A stretch of 64,000 bases of DNA, taken from Dysosmobacter acutus (GTDB lineage: Bacteria > Bacillota > Clostridia > Oscillospirales > Oscillospiraceae). The position numbers were made by a program, and so were the translations under genes. The notes beneath the pieces were generated by a model that was not told the origin of the DNA, made no database searches, and saw only the letters and a list, made by a program, of their open reading frames with translations. The stretch lies in contig NZ_JAHLQN010000001.1 of assembly GCF_018919205.1 (NCBI RefSeq), positions 1,550,001 to 1,614,000 of the forward strand. Direction: 5' to 3'. Positions 39,329 through 48,972 of this stretch are shown piece by piece. How positions within the stretch are numbered: the first letter of the stretch is position 1; every line of letters begins with the position of its first letter.

Positions 39329-41093
39329 GTTCGTTTTCCTCCATATCAATAAATTCGTAATCGTTCAGTGATTTGAACGCATAGGGCAGATCAGGCAGTG
39401 CGTAATCCGGCACGCCCTGCGGCTTGTGGATGTATGGCTTTGCCTTGCCGTCCGAGGTCAATTTGATGTTGGGATGGCGCTTAAGGTTATATTTTCGGTC
39501 GATCACCGGGTCCTCGCCGCGGATGAATAAAATCGCTTTATTGGTGTCCAATTTGCGGACTTCATCAACGGTCATGAGGTCGCGGCCCGTCTGCTGATAA
39601 TTCGTGGTGCTGGAGCCGTTCCGCCCCTTGGTCAGTCCCCGTGTGCGGGTAGCCAGTGTCTCCCGCCCCAGCAGCTTTACGATAAACTCCAGCGAAGCGG
39701 GCTCGTTGCCGCCGCCAAGGAATAAAAGCGTGTCGCAGTTGCCGATGATGCTCTCGTGTTCCTTTTCGTACAGCGCCTTGATCTGCTGCACATTCTGCAC
39801 GATGATGTTCAGCCCGATATTGTAGCTGCGGCAGGTAGCGAGGATCTTCGGATAGCTCTCCGGCTGGGCCACATTCGCCCATTCGTCCTGAATGACGCGC
39901 ACGGGGACGGGCAGCCGTCCGTTGTATTTCAGGTCCGCACGGCGGTATAGTTCCTGAAAGCATTGGGTATAGAGCATACCAACAAGGTAGTTCATGCTGC
40001 TGTCATTGACAGGGATGACGCAGAAGATGGCGCGCTTGCGCTCGCCGAGGCTGCCGAAGTCCATCTCGTCCATTGAGGTCATGGCGGCGTACTGCGGAAT
40101 ATTGAAGGCCGCCAGCCGGACAGCAGCCGTCACAAGAATGGATTTTGCGGTTTTGCCGGCAGCTTGCTTGAAAACCTTATACTGCTTAACGGCGACATGG
40201 GCGGGCTGCTCCTCCTCCAATGCCCGGAACAGCATATCCAGAGGACTGCGGTACTGCTCGTCCTCCTCCCGCACATCGGCAAAATTCATCATGTAGATCA
40301 TGGTTTCAAAGTTCTGCTCATCCTGCGGCGCTTCATGGATGAGGTAGAGCATGAGTGCGGAATCCAGCGCAACCTCAGCCTTTTCCCAAAAGGGGTCATT
40401 GCTGGAGGCGTTGCGGGGCGTAGTGTTCTTGATGAGGTTGTCGATGAGGGACAGCACATCCTTTTCCTCCCGCACATAGACGAAGGGATTGTAGCAGTCG
40501 GACTGTTCGGGGTCGATGAGATTGAATACCCGCACTTCATAGCCGAGAGACAGAAGAAGGCCCCCCGCAGCCTTCAGCAGTTCCCCTTTGGGATCGGTGA
40601 CCAAATAGGAGCAGTTGGCCGAATAGAGGCCCGGTTTACAAAAGTAGCGGGTCTTGCCGCTGCCGGAGCCGCCAATGACCAGAACATTCATGTTGCGCTG
40701 GGTGACGTAGCCGTCCATGCCCAGCCGGACGCGCTGAGTCAAAATGATATTGGCGTCCTTATGCTGGTGATCCATATACTTCCGGCACAGCGCCCTTGGG
40801 TCGCCCCATTTAGCGCTGCCGTATTCCTCACCCGGTCTGCGGTTTTCTCTGCCGGAGTAGTAAAGGGCAATGCCGAACGCATAGATGATCAGGCTCACCA
40901 GCATAAATTTCGGTGTATGCGCCGTCCATCCAATGGAAAAGGGGCGCTCCAGCACTTGGCTGAAACGCCCCATCCATGTAAAAATGGTCATGCCGTCCTC
41001 ATAGGCATAGGCAGCGATTACCGCCAGCCAGAGAACCAACGGGGAAAGCGCCGCCCACACAGGGGCGGCGCTGCGAAAGTCATTCTGCCGCAA
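39291..41093 (-). CDS. VirD4/TraG-type coupling protein
   Basis: This 600-residue membrane ATPase hands the relaxase-DNA complex to the transfer channel. Two N-terminal helices (VWAALSPLVLWLAVIAAYAY; MLVSLIIYAFGIALYYS) are followed by the TraG/VirD4 ATPase, with Walker A VLVIGGSGSGKTRYFCKP, YLVTDPKGELL, Walker B PVRVIQDEWANVAQP and GLNIIVQNVQQIKALY. The start is TTG at 41093, four bases after the adhesin stop. The C-terminal tail is acidic, ending in an EENEHEQTEEQRHDEA stretch. Length and motifs are complete. Confidence 0.94.
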   Translation of the reverse strand: MRQNDFRSAAPVWAALSPLVLWLAVIAAYAYEDGMTIFTWMGRFSQVLERPFSIGWTAHTPKFMLVSLIIYAFGIALYYSGRENRRPGEEYGSAKWGDPRALCRKYMDHQHKDANIILTQRVRLGMDGYVTQRNMNVLVIGGSGSGKTRYFCKPGLYSANCSYLVTDPKGELLKAAGGLLLSLGYEVRVFNLIDPEQSDCYNPFVYVREEKDVLSLIDNLIKNTTPRNASSNDPFWEKAEVALDSALMLYLIHEAPQDEQNFETMIYMMNFADVREEDEQYRSPLDMLFRALEEEQPAHVAVKQYKVFKQAAGKTAKSILVTAAVRLAAFNIPQYAAMTSMDEMDFGSLGERKRAIFCVIPVNDSSMNYLVGMLYTQCFQELYRRADLKYNGRLPVPVRVIQDEWANVAQPESYPKILATCRSYNIGLNIIVQNVQQIKALYEKEHESIIGNCDTLLFLGGGNEPASLEFIVKLLGRETLATRTRGLTKGRNGSSTTNYQQTGRDLMTVDEVRKLDTNKAILFIRGEDPVIDRKYNLKRHPNIKLTSDGKAKPYIHKPQGVPDYALPDLPYAFKSLNDYEFIDMEENEHEQTEEQRHDEA

Positions 41094-41096
41094 GGC

Positions 41097-44000
41097 TTAG
41101 TACCCCGTCTTGGGCAGCTTCACCGTTGTTTTGGTGTAAACAGTGGTGAGCCAGCGGGATACTGCCTGAATCCACTGCCCATTGTAAAGACCGCCCACAT
41201 CCGCCACATTCACAATGCCGGAGTTGTTGGCAAGACCGCTGCGGGCGGTGGCGTAGATGTACGGCGTTTCCACCTGCGCGAAGCCCGCCTTTACATTTCC
41301 AAACACAAACATGACTTCGGTAACACGCTCGTTGGCGGCAAGGCCAAGAACGGCAGGGCGGGCATCCAGCACATAGACCTTGCTGGTACTCAGATTATCC
41401 GCCAGAGTGCGATAATCGTGGGACAGGTTGGTCTTATAGACCACCTTGTAGGAAAGCGGCTGGTTGTAGCTGCCTGTGACGATCTTATTCAGCGCCACCT
41501 GCGCGGGAAGCTGGTCGCGCCAATAGAAGGAGTCGAGGGCGACGTTGGAGCTGTTCTTGATCTGTGAGAACACGTAGCGAATCGGCTGACCGGGAACAGC
41601 CTGCACGGGGCCGGTTTTCTTGATGGATACGCCGGTGGAAACGCTGGTATTCTGCACTTCAAAGGTGACGATCTGTCCGTTGAATTCCAGATAGGCGGTC
41701 ATCACCGTGGGGTTAATGGAGTAATTGGCAGGCGCTTTGATCTCACGGACGGTATAGCGGGACAGGGGCAGCGTCTTGGAAACAGCACGTCCGTTGCGGT
41801 CGGACTTGATGGTGTCCACCACATTGCCCGCCTTGTCGTAGATCTCAAACACTGCGCCCTCCAGCAGCGTCCCGGCGCTCAGGCCGTTGGTGGCGTTATC
41901 GTCTGCGGATTTCTTAATGATCTGGATCTGGCCGCACTCTGCGCTATTCGTCCACTCAATCTCCGTGGTGGAGCCGTAGCGGACATAGATGGTTTTCAGC
42001 TCCGGGTCAAGCACATAGCCGTCTGCCGCCTTGATCTCACGCAGATAGTAGCGGCCATCCTCCAGCCCTTCATCGGCATAGAGATAGCCGTCCTGATCGG
42101 TCACATACTCCCCGATGGGGTTGTGACTGCTGTCGTACAGCAGGAACACCGCACCATAGATGCCCTTGCCGGTGGCTTTGTCCACTTTGTGGAGCAAAAT
42201 GCGGGAGGATTTGTGGTTGGTGATCTCCAGCGTGGCCGTCTGGCCGTCCTTGGCCTCAATGCGATGGGGCGTGGTATCCAGCAGGTAGCCAGACGCAGCC
42301 TTCAGCTCCGTCACGGTGTACCAGCCGCGCTCCAGTTCAGGAAGCTGAATGACGCCGTTACGATCTGTGGTGTAGCTGCCGATGACTTCTCCGTTCATCT
42401 TACGCACCTCAAACTGAACGCCGGAGATGCGCTTGCCGCTGTCCTCATCGCTCTTGATAACGATAAGGCCGCCAATGGGTTCGTTGGTAAAGGTAAGCGT
42501 CTGCGTGTCGTTGGCATTGACCACCACGGTCTGCGGGGTGCTGTCCAGCACATAGCCGGGGATCGTTGCGGTTTCCGTCACCACATAGGTATCGGGAGCC
42601 AGCCCAGAGAGAATGATTTTTCCGTTCTCGTCGGTGTAATAGAGTCCGTTGGAGCTGATCTGTCCCTCAGCGTCCGCGACAAACTGGCCGGAGGAAGTGG
42701 TAACGGTAAAAGTCACGCCTTTCAGTGCCTTGCCGGTCACAGCGTCCTTCTTTACAATGATGAGCGAGCCTTTCGGCGCGTTGCGGAACTCCAGCGTCAC
42801 GGTCTGGCCCGCCTTGATGGTGGCCGTCTGCGGTGTGTCATCCAGCACATAGCCGTTCTTGGCGCGGGTCTCTTTCACCACCAGCGTCGTGCCGGGGTTG
42901 ATATTGCTGATCGTGAAGCTGCCCGCGCTATCCGTCACATATTTGCCGTTGGCGTCGCCCACCACCGTTCCGTCCGCAGTCGTCACCAAGAACTCCACAT
43001 CGGAGAGCGGCGCGTGTGTCGCGCTGTCGATCTTCTTGACGAGCAGGCTGCCCTTGGGAGAATTGCCGAAATAGAGCTGCACCACATCCTGCTGCTTGCC
43101 GCTGATGTACGCCGTCTGCGGTGCGGTGTCGATCACATGATTGCTGTCACTGGCAAGCTCTTCGACGATATAAGTGCCTTCCTTCAGCCCCGTCACGGTG
43201 AAGCTGCCATTGGCGGAAGTCTTGTAGGTGCCGATGACCGTACCGCCCGTCCCGCTGGTGCCGCCGAGGTACTTCACTTGGAATACAGCGTTGCTCACCG
43301 CTTCGCCGGTGACAGAATCATACTTCCACACCACCAGCGCGGAAAGGGGAACATTTTCAAAGGTCAGCACTTTGCCGGTGCCGGACTTGATATAGACCTC
43401 CTGCGTGGCCTCCTTGATGGCGTACCCCGTGGGCGGCTCCTGCTCCGTTACCTTGTACCAGCCGTCCCGCAGACCGGTCAACTGGAACTGGCCGGTTTCA
43501 TCGGTATAGTAAGTGCCGAGGTCGTTGATCTCGCCGGAAGATGTGCTATTGCTGGCATAAGTAACATGGAATTTCGCACCCTGCAAGGGATCGCCGGTCA
43601 CACTGTCCACCTTTTTAACGGTCAGTGCGGGCTTCTGATGGTTTTCAAAATACACGGTGTGGTCGCGGTTAGGGTAGAGGGTGGCAAGCTGAGAGGGCGC
43701 ATCCAGCAGATAGGGGGACGGCACAGATTTTTCTGTGATTTCATACACACCGGGCAGCAGATTTTTCAGCTCTGCCTTGCCCTCGCCGTCTGTCTTGATC
43801 TGATCGACGCTGTGGCCGTCTGCGGCGCGGACTTCAAACACGGTATCTGCGATGGGCTCACCGGTGTCGGCATCGTGCTTGTAGACAGTCAGGTTGGGAC
43901 GCTTCTGGTTTTCAATGGTCAGGGTGCTGGTTCGGCCTGCGAACAGTTCCATGTGATACTCCCGCAGGTCGAGGATATGCGAGGAATCCGTGGCGGTTTC

Positions 44001-46277
44001 CTTGACGGAGTACACGCCGGGTTCCAAATCAGCAATCAGAATTTCGCCCTGTTCATTGGTGGTGCGGTCGAGATAATGCGTCCCGTCCTCGATCTTGGCA
44101 ATACGGAAATGAACATTTTTCAGGCGGCTCCCGTCCGAGCTGGTCTTAATGATCTGCAACGAGGGCTTGATGGTGTTGGTGAAAACAAACTGTGCGTCCT
44201 CGTTGGGGTCCAACTGAATGATGCGCTGGGCCTGGTCGATGATATAGCCCTCACAGGATTTTTCCGTCACCACATACGCGCCGGTGGGCAGCTTGGAAAG
44301 GTCAATTTCGCCGTTCTGGTCGGTGGTAAATTCCTTGGGGCCGTAATCACCAGCCACGGACTTAATTTCAAAAACTGCGTTGGGAATGACCTTGCTGGGG
44401 TCGGTGCTGTCCACTTTGATAAGCCGCATACCGGGCTTCACATCATTGAAGAACAGCAGTTCCTTGATGCCGTCGCCGGCAGACAGCTCCACCTCCTGCG
44501 GCGTGGTGTCGAGGATGTGGCCATCGCTGCCGGTGTCCACCTCCACGGCGCGGTAGGTGCCGGGAGCAGCATCGGTCAGGAGGATCTCGCCAAACTCGTC
44601 CGTGCGGAATTTGCCGAGAGAAACGCTGTCTCGGAAAATTTCAAAGGTGACATTGGCCATCGCCACCATGTTCTTGCGGTCATACTTGATGATCCGCAGA
44701 CCGGGCAGCTCCTTGTTCACGAGAGAAAAGGTCGTGGTTTCGCCGGTGGCTACGGAAGCCGTATAGGTGGCATCGTCCTTCAGCCAGCCGGAGGGCGCGG
44801 TGATCTCCTTGATCTCGTAAGCACCGGGCTTGATGTTGTCAAAGATGGCATAGCCCGCAAAATTGGTTTCGGCGGTGTAGGTCACGCCGCTCTCGATGTG
44901 CTTGATCTGCACCATGGCACCGGGCAGGTGCGCCCCGGTGTCGGACAGCTTCTCGATGCGAAGCGTTCCGTAAGGCTCGTTCCAGCAGGTCAGCTCCGCC
45001 ACCTTGCCATACTCAACCTTGATATTCTGTGCGGGCGTATCACTGAGTAGGTGATCCAAAGGCGCTACACGCTCATACACGGTGTAGTTGCCCGCCAGCG
45101 TCAGGGGGATGGTCACGGTGCCGTCCGAGCCGGTGGCGAAGGTGCCGACGGTGGCTCCATCAGGATCGACCACCTCAAAAATAGCGCCGCTGAGAGGAGT
45201 ATCCGTACCCTTTTCCAGCTTGATGAGCTTCAGGCCGGTGTCAGGCGCTTCGGGCTTTTCCCCATCGCTGAAATTGCTGTATGCGGACAGGCGCATGGTG
45301 ACGGTAGGATCGGTGTCGCACATATAATTTTGCAGCTTACCGTACTTGTTCTGCTCTGCGCACACAGCGTAAAACACAGCATACTTATAAACATCGGTGG
45401 TAAAAGATAGCTGGACGCTGCCGGTCTTGCCCACCACCGCAGCGGCAGGGTACAGCACCTTGAATTTACCGCCATAGCCATCCCCGGTGCCGGAGGTGGT
45501 GATGGTGGTAATATCCTTGTTGTTCATGTCCACAATACGCGCTCCTGCGGGGACGGAGGCGGGATCAGAGAACGCCACGCGGATGGCGTAATTACATACC
45601 CATGTGTCGGAATGGACGGTGAACACCTGCTGCTTGTACTGCTGCCCGTCCACCGTGACGGCATAGGCGGTGTCCCGGTCAGCCGTTGCAGTGACGCGGG
45701 GCGAGTAGATCTTGTTCCACGCCGTGCCACGCACATAGATGTCCTTGGCTGCGGCGAGAATGGCCTGCGCCCGCTGAAGCTCTTTTCCGGTGAGATTGGG
45801 ATTGACCTTCAGGTTGTTGATATTCCAGTTGGGGAGCAGGTAGCACCACAGCGCCATCTTGGTCGCATAGTAGGCGTGGTACTTGTTCTCCAGCTTCAGC
45901 TCCGAAAGGCCGCGGGTAGGGTATCCGCTGGCGATGATACCCATGACCTTCGGATCGCTGCCCTTTTCCTTGGCGATGTATTTAATGCTCTCGCCGGGGC
46001 CTACCGTCTGCGGGACGCCGTAAATATTCGGATTGACGCAGTAGGCAGGAATTTCTTTCGTCCTGCCGTTGGCATCCACATGGTTGAAATAGGTGTAGAT
46101 CAGCTCACGGATTCGCCCGTTGATGGAGAGGTAGGAGAGTCTCTGCTCTCCGTTGTAAATATTGACTTCGCCCAGGGCGTCCTCCTCGCTGCTGGCGGCA
46201 AGGGCCGTGACGGGGAGCATCCCCAGCACCATTACCAGCGCAAGGAGCATGGAAACCAATCGTTTTTTCATGTGCAT
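41097..46277 (-). CDS. Giant SpaA/Cna-B repeat adhesin with terminal LPKTG
   Basis: This 1,726-residue surface protein has a signal peptide in residues 1-28. Residues about 30-340 resemble a thioester domain, with Cys80 in AYCVNPN, but the partner motif normally TQxAxW reads ATKMALW, with Lys140 in place of Gln. About 13 Cna-B/SpaA-type modules follow, each of roughly 90 residues (for example LTVKKVDSVTGDPLQGAKF, LIVIKSDEDSGKRISGVQF), then a beta-sandwich region. The extreme C-terminus is KLPKTGY, a sortase motif without the usual helix and basic tail. It precedes virD4 by four bases and follows sortase and stalk genes. It probably binds recipient or host cells to promote mating. Confidence 0.9.
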   Translation of the reverse strand: MHMKKRLVSMLLALVMVLGMLPVTALAASSEEDALGEVNIYNGEQRLSYLSINGRIRELIYTYFNHVDANGRTKEIPAYCVNPNIYGVPQTVGPGESIKYIAKEKGSDPKVMGIIASGYPTRGLSELKLENKYHAYYATKMALWCYLLPNWNINNLKVNPNLTGKELQRAQAILAAAKDIYVRGTAWNKIYSPRVTATADRDTAYAVTVDGQQYKQQVFTVHSDTWVCNYAIRVAFSDPASVPAGARIVDMNNKDITTITTSGTGDGYGGKFKVLYPAAAVVGKTGSVQLSFTTDVYKYAVFYAVCAEQNKYGKLQNYMCDTDPTVTMRLSAYSNFSDGEKPEAPDTGLKLIKLEKGTDTPLSGAIFEVVDPDGATVGTFATGSDGTVTIPLTLAGNYTVYERVAPLDHLLSDTPAQNIKVEYGKVAELTCWNEPYGTLRIEKLSDTGAHLPGAMVQIKHIESGVTYTAETNFAGYAIFDNIKPGAYEIKEITAPSGWLKDDATYTASVATGETTTFSLVNKELPGLRIIKYDRKNMVAMANVTFEIFRDSVSLGKFRTDEFGEILLTDAAPGTYRAVEVDTGSDGHILDTTPQEVELSAGDGIKELLFFNDVKPGMRLIKVDSTDPSKVIPNAVFEIKSVAGDYGPKEFTTDQNGEIDLSKLPTGAYVVTEKSCEGYIIDQAQRIIQLDPNEDAQFVFTNTIKPSLQIIKTSSDGSRLKNVHFRIAKIEDGTHYLDRTTNEQGEILIADLEPGVYSVKETATDSSHILDLREYHMELFAGRTSTLTIENQKRPNLTVYKHDADTGEPIADTVFEVRAADGHSVDQIKTDGEGKAELKNLLPGVYEITEKSVPSPYLLDAPSQLATLYPNRDHTVYFENHQKPALTVKKVDSVTGDPLQGAKFHVTYASNSTSSGEINDLGTYYTDETGQFQLTGLRDGWYKVTEQEPPTGYAIKEATQEVYIKSGTGKVLTFENVPLSALVVWKYDSVTGEAVSNAVFQVKYLGGTSGTGGTVIGTYKTSANGSFTVTGLKEGTYIVEELASDSNHVIDTAPQTAYISGKQQDVVQLYFGNSPKGSLLVKKIDSATHAPLSDVEFLVTTADGTVVGDANGKYVTDSAGSFTISNINPGTTLVVKETRAKNGYVLDDTPQTATIKAGQTVTLEFRNAPKGSLIIVKKDAVTGKALKGVTFTVTTSSGQFVADAEGQISSNGLYYTDENGKIILSGLAPDTYVVTETATIPGYVLDSTPQTVVVNANDTQTLTFTNEPIGGLIVIKSDEDSGKRISGVQFEVRKMNGEVIGSYTTDRNGVIQLPELERGWYTVTELKAASGYLLDTTPHRIEAKDGQTATLEITNHKSSRILLHKVDKATGKGIYGAVFLLYDSSHNPIGEYVTDQDGYLYADEGLEDGRYYLREIKAADGYVLDPELKTIYVRYGSTTEIEWTNSAECGQIQIIKKSADDNATNGLSAGTLLEGAVFEIYDKAGNVVDTIKSDRNGRAVSKTLPLSRYTVREIKAPANYSINPTVMTAYLEFNGQIVTFEVQNTSVSTGVSIKKTGPVQAVPGQPIRYVFSQIKNSSNVALDSFYWRDQLPAQVALNKIVTGSYNQPLSYKVVYKTNLSHDYRTLADNLSTSKVYVLDARPAVLGLAANERVTEVMFVFGNVKAGFAQVETPYIYATARSGLANNSGIVNVADVGGLYNGQWIQAVSRWLTTVYTKTTVKLPKTGY

Positions 46278-46310
46278 TTTCTCCTTTTATTGATTTTGGG
46301 AAATAGAGAA

Positions 46311-46334
46311 GGCGGTATGCTTTCGCATACCGCC
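46311..46334 (-). other. Intergenic hairpin with GAAA tetraloop
   Basis: On the minus strand GGCGGTATGC-GAAA-GCATACCGCC forms a perfect 10-bp stem with a GNRA loop between the stalk-protein and adhesin genes. The following TTCTCTATTT is a weak T-run, so it may be a leaky terminator or an mRNA-processing signal that sets adhesin level. Confidence 0.65.
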
Positions 46335-46356
46335 CGCGCGTTGAGATATGAAGTTG

Positions 46357-47175
46357 TCAGCTCACATAGATGCTGTACTCAGTGTATTGAAACACGCCGT
46401 TTTTGTAGACATTCCATGCCTCCAGAGAGTAAGTCCCCGGAGGGCAGGAATTGAATAGCTCTGTGATCTGCTCCGAGCGCCACGGCCAAAAGCTCTGCGG
46501 TGTGACATCTGCGGGAATGGTCAGGTTGATCTTCACCTTATCATTCCCGCTGGGGAATTTCACCGGCTGGCCGTTCTGCCATGTTTCGGGGTTTTCCCCG
46601 ATGGCATTATACAAGGTATAGAGCATCCGGCGCGTTTCGTAGAGATTGCGCTGGAACAGGTAGTCCTGCCCGCCGCTGGTAAAGTGGCGCGCTTCTGCCT
46701 GCGGCATTTCCGGCTGGGGCAGTTTGCTCCAGTCACAGGTGGCGGCAGGCAGTTCTCCCAGCGGTGCGCTGGAAAAAGCGTTTTTATCCCAGCGGGATAC
46801 ATCTTTAATAGTGTAGTCCGTACCATCGTCGCAGCGGATCACATCACCCACCTTGGGAACATACCGAGAACCGTCTGTGGGGGCTGCGGCAGTCTGCTGG
46901 GGTGCGGTTCCGGTGTAGGGCTTTCCGCTTTCCACCTGCACACAGCCGTTGTCGCTGTCCCAATAAACATTGAAACAGACCTGTTCGCCAATGTCCCGCA
47001 GCTTCACATAGTTGTTGCCGTTGATGACATAGGCTTCCATCTGGACCTCCTGCCCGTCTACAAAAATGCGGTGATTGCTGCGCTCCGCCATGATCCCGGC
47101 AGCAAAGGCCGTGGTAGTGACTCCAGCCAACAGCAGGCAGGTAAGAAAACCGGCTGCAAAACTTCCTCGCTTCAT
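46357..47175 (-). CDS. Secreted stalk-domain (copper-amine-oxidase-N-like) protein
   Basis: This 272-residue exported protein has a signal peptide of about 26 residues (TCLLLAGVTTTAFAAG). Residues about 35-85 match the stalk/Cu_amine_oxidN1 domain (RIFVDGQEVQMEAYVINGNN, then YVKLRDIGEQVCFNVYWDSD), a small beta module common in clostridial surface proteins. The remainder, including QDYLFQRNLYETRRMLYTLY and SLEAWNVYKNGVFQYTEYSI, matches no family I know. It lies between the sortase and adhesin genes and is probably part of the same surface structure. AGGAGG precedes the ATG. Confidence 0.78.
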   Translation of the reverse strand: MKRGSFAAGFLTCLLLAGVTTTAFAAGIMAERSNHRIFVDGQEVQMEAYVINGNNYVKLRDIGEQVCFNVYWDSDNGCVQVESGKPYTGTAPQQTAAAPTDGSRYVPKVGDVIRCDDGTDYTIKDVSRWDKNAFSSAPLGELPAATCDWSKLPQPEMPQAEARHFTSGGQDYLFQRNLYETRRMLYTLYNAIGENPETWQNGQPVKFPSGNDKVKINLTIPADVTPQSFWPWRSEQITELFNSCPPGTYSLEAWNVYKNGVFQYTEYSIYVS

Positions 47176-47238
47176 TGTCTGTACCTCCTATGTTTTGATA
47201 GATACAGCATAACGCGGCTCATTTTTGTTGTCAAAAAA

Positions 47239-48021
47239 TCAACTGGCCTTTGCCTGCACGCACCAGCGGTAATCCGGCTGATTCTTCACGCAGGTAACAA
47301 GGGTGATGATATTCTCTGTGCTGTCGTTTAGGACGCTGGTATCGTCCACGCCGATCTTACTGACAGAGTACACCTCATAGCTGCGTGTGCCGAGCTGGGT
47401 GGTCAGCTTGATGGTGTCGCCAATGTCAAGGGTGTGAATTTTGCCAAAGTGATTGTTGACGCCCCGATTATGGCCCGCAATCGCCACATTGCCTTCCCAG
47501 ATGGAGGTGCTGGCAAAATGGCCCGCGCCCTTGCGAAGCGCGTCCGCATCCGTCCCCTGATACACCTTGACGGACAGGCCGAGGGTAGGGATTTTCAGTG
47601 TACCGAGGTAGCCGCCGCTGTAATAGAGGTCTTTCGTGACTGTTGTGTACTTGGTCTGCGTGTAGGAACCAGTGTTCCCGCTGGTACTGCCGGAGGTGGA
47701 GGGCGGCAGGACGGTCACACCGCCTGTGCCGCTGACCGCTCCCGTGGCCGAACCGCTCACAAGGTTTGGCGTCAGCAGTTCCCCAGCGTTCAGGGTGTAG
47801 GAGGTGGGAGAGCCGAAGGCAGGCGGGATATAGGCGGCGTTTTTGCTGCGGTCGGTATTCGAAGGCTTATCCATCGTGACATAAATGGTATCGTCCGAGG
47901 TGGGGCGTCCGAACAGCCCTGCGTCCGGACCGTCAAAGTGATACTCCAATGCCGATGCAGGCATGGAAAAAGCCGCCAGCATACAGCAGGCGGCCAGCAG
48001 AGTGGTCAGATATTTTTTCAT
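47239..48021 (-). CDS. Sortase (class B/D-like) with signal peptide
   Basis: This 260-residue exported transpeptidase has a signal peptide in residues 1-24. A Ser/Thr/Gly linker runs to about residue 120, followed by a sortase beta-barrel with the catalytic trio His in VAIAGHNRGVNN, Cys in IITLVTCVKN and Arg in PDYRWCVQAKA. The start overlaps the stop of the upstream gene (ATGA). It should attach the neighbouring LPKTG adhesin and perhaps the 312-residue protein to the cell wall or to each other. The enzyme has only an N-terminal hydrophobic segment as possible anchor. Confidence 0.9.
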   Translation of the reverse strand: MKKYLTTLLAACCMLAAFSMPASALEYHFDGPDAGLFGRPTSDDTIYVTMDKPSNTDRSKNAAYIPPAFGSPTSYTLNAGELLTPNLVSGSATGAVSGTGGVTVLPPSTSGSTSGNTGSYTQTKYTTVTKDLYYSGGYLGTLKIPTLGLSVKVYQGTDADALRKGAGHFASTSIWEGNVAIAGHNRGVNNHFGKIHTLDIGDTIKLTTQLGTRSYEVYSVSKIGVDDTSVLNDSTENIITLVTCVKNQPDYRWCVQAKAS

Positions 48022-48956
48022 GCGGCGTACCCTCTTTTCTTATTGATGTAGTGGCGATAGCCCTTATAACCGGCATAGCCGCAGCCGCCCAGTGCCGCCG
48101 CTCCCACGGGGATCAGCAGCCACAGCCAGTTAAAGCTACTGCTGTCCGTTGCTGCTTCATTACCGACGCTGGAAAAGACTGCGGTGTAGACCACTGTATC
48201 ACAGCTTGTGCGGGTGATGTCACCTTTATAGTCTGCCGTGACGGTGTAGCCGGTGGCGTATTTGCTGGTGGCGGTGCCGGTGTAGCTTGCCACAGCGGTA
48301 TAGCGAATGGGAATGTCATAGCCGTCCGTGGGATCGACCGCCGCCTCCTGCCAGCTCACATCGGCAAGAGTCAGGGTGCGGCCATTTTCGTTCACAGACT
48401 TGGGGACAAGGGACACATCCGCGTCAGAGAGGTTGGGATAGGTGCGCTCCGCCGTCACCGTGCGGCTGCTGGTCCCGTAGCCCGCTGCCTCCACCTGAAT
48501 GGTAGTATGGTCAAGGGACAGGACGCCCTCATAGCCGTCCTCGGTCTTGACCTCCAGCTTCGGCTCCAGCATTTTCAGGATTTCCGCCATATCCTTGGTC
48601 TTGCTCTCCAGCGTGACCACCTCGATATGCTCCCGCGTGTCCGTTTCTGTCTGGTCGTTTTTCAGCAAATCAAGGAGCGTATAGGTGCGGCCCTCACGCT
48701 CAAAGTCAGCGGTGGGGATCGTGGTGGGATCGTCCTTTGCGGTCAGGTAGTAGACCTTTTCTAATCGGTACACACCGTTTTCCTCGCTGGCTCTGACCTC
48801 GGCGGGATAGGCGGAAATGCCGGGGAGCGTATCTGCGGCAGAGATCATCGTAGATACCGTATCAGCTTCTGTCATTGGCTCTGCGGCCAGCGCCGCGATG
48901 CTCATGCTGCACAGCATCAGCGCCGTGCAGAGAGCAAATGCAAGTTTCTTTTTCAC
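48018..48956 (-). CDS. Secreted protein with C-terminal membrane anchor
   Basis: This 312-residue protein has a signal peptide (LAFALCTALMLCSMSIAALA) and an extracytoplasmic body of about 245 residues rich in Thr, Glu and Asp (RLEKVYYLTAKDDPTTIPTA, LPNLSDADVSLVPKSVNENG-like stretches). A C-terminal helix (FNWLWLLIPVGAAALGGCGY) follows, with a basic cytoplasmic end (KGYRHYINKKRGYAA). The GTG at 48956 with AGAGAGG six bases upstream is preferred over an upstream frame lacking a ribosome site. It is coupled to the sortase gene. No family is recognised; homologues probably accompany this conjugation surface module. Confidence 0.75.
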   Translation of the reverse strand: MKKKLAFALCTALMLCSMSIAALAAEPMTEADTVSTMISAADTLPGISAYPAEVRASEENGVYRLEKVYYLTAKDDPTTIPTADFEREGRTYTLLDLLKNDQTETDTREHIEVVTLESKTKDMAEILKMLEPKLEVKTEDGYEGVLSLDHTTIQVEAAGYGTSSRTVTAERTYPNLSDADVSLVPKSVNENGRTLTLADVSWQEAAVDPTDGYDIPIRYTAVASYTGTATSKYATGYTVTADYKGDITRTSCDTVVYTAVFSSVGNEAATDSSSFNWLWLLIPVGAAALGGCGYAGYKGYRHYINKKRGYAA

Positions 48957-48972
48957 ATTATACCTCTCTTTC

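Noticed and set aside
42123-45050. 975-codon open frame on the plus strand
   Set aside because: It is the reverse complement of the repeat-rich adhesin gene; it has no ribosome site or recognisable domain and its length comes from the codon bias of the real gene.
41950-45200. Regular repeats about 270 bases apart, considered as a CRISPR-like or satellite array
   Set aside because: They are diverged protein-coding Cna-B modules in one frame, with no identical repeats or spacers.
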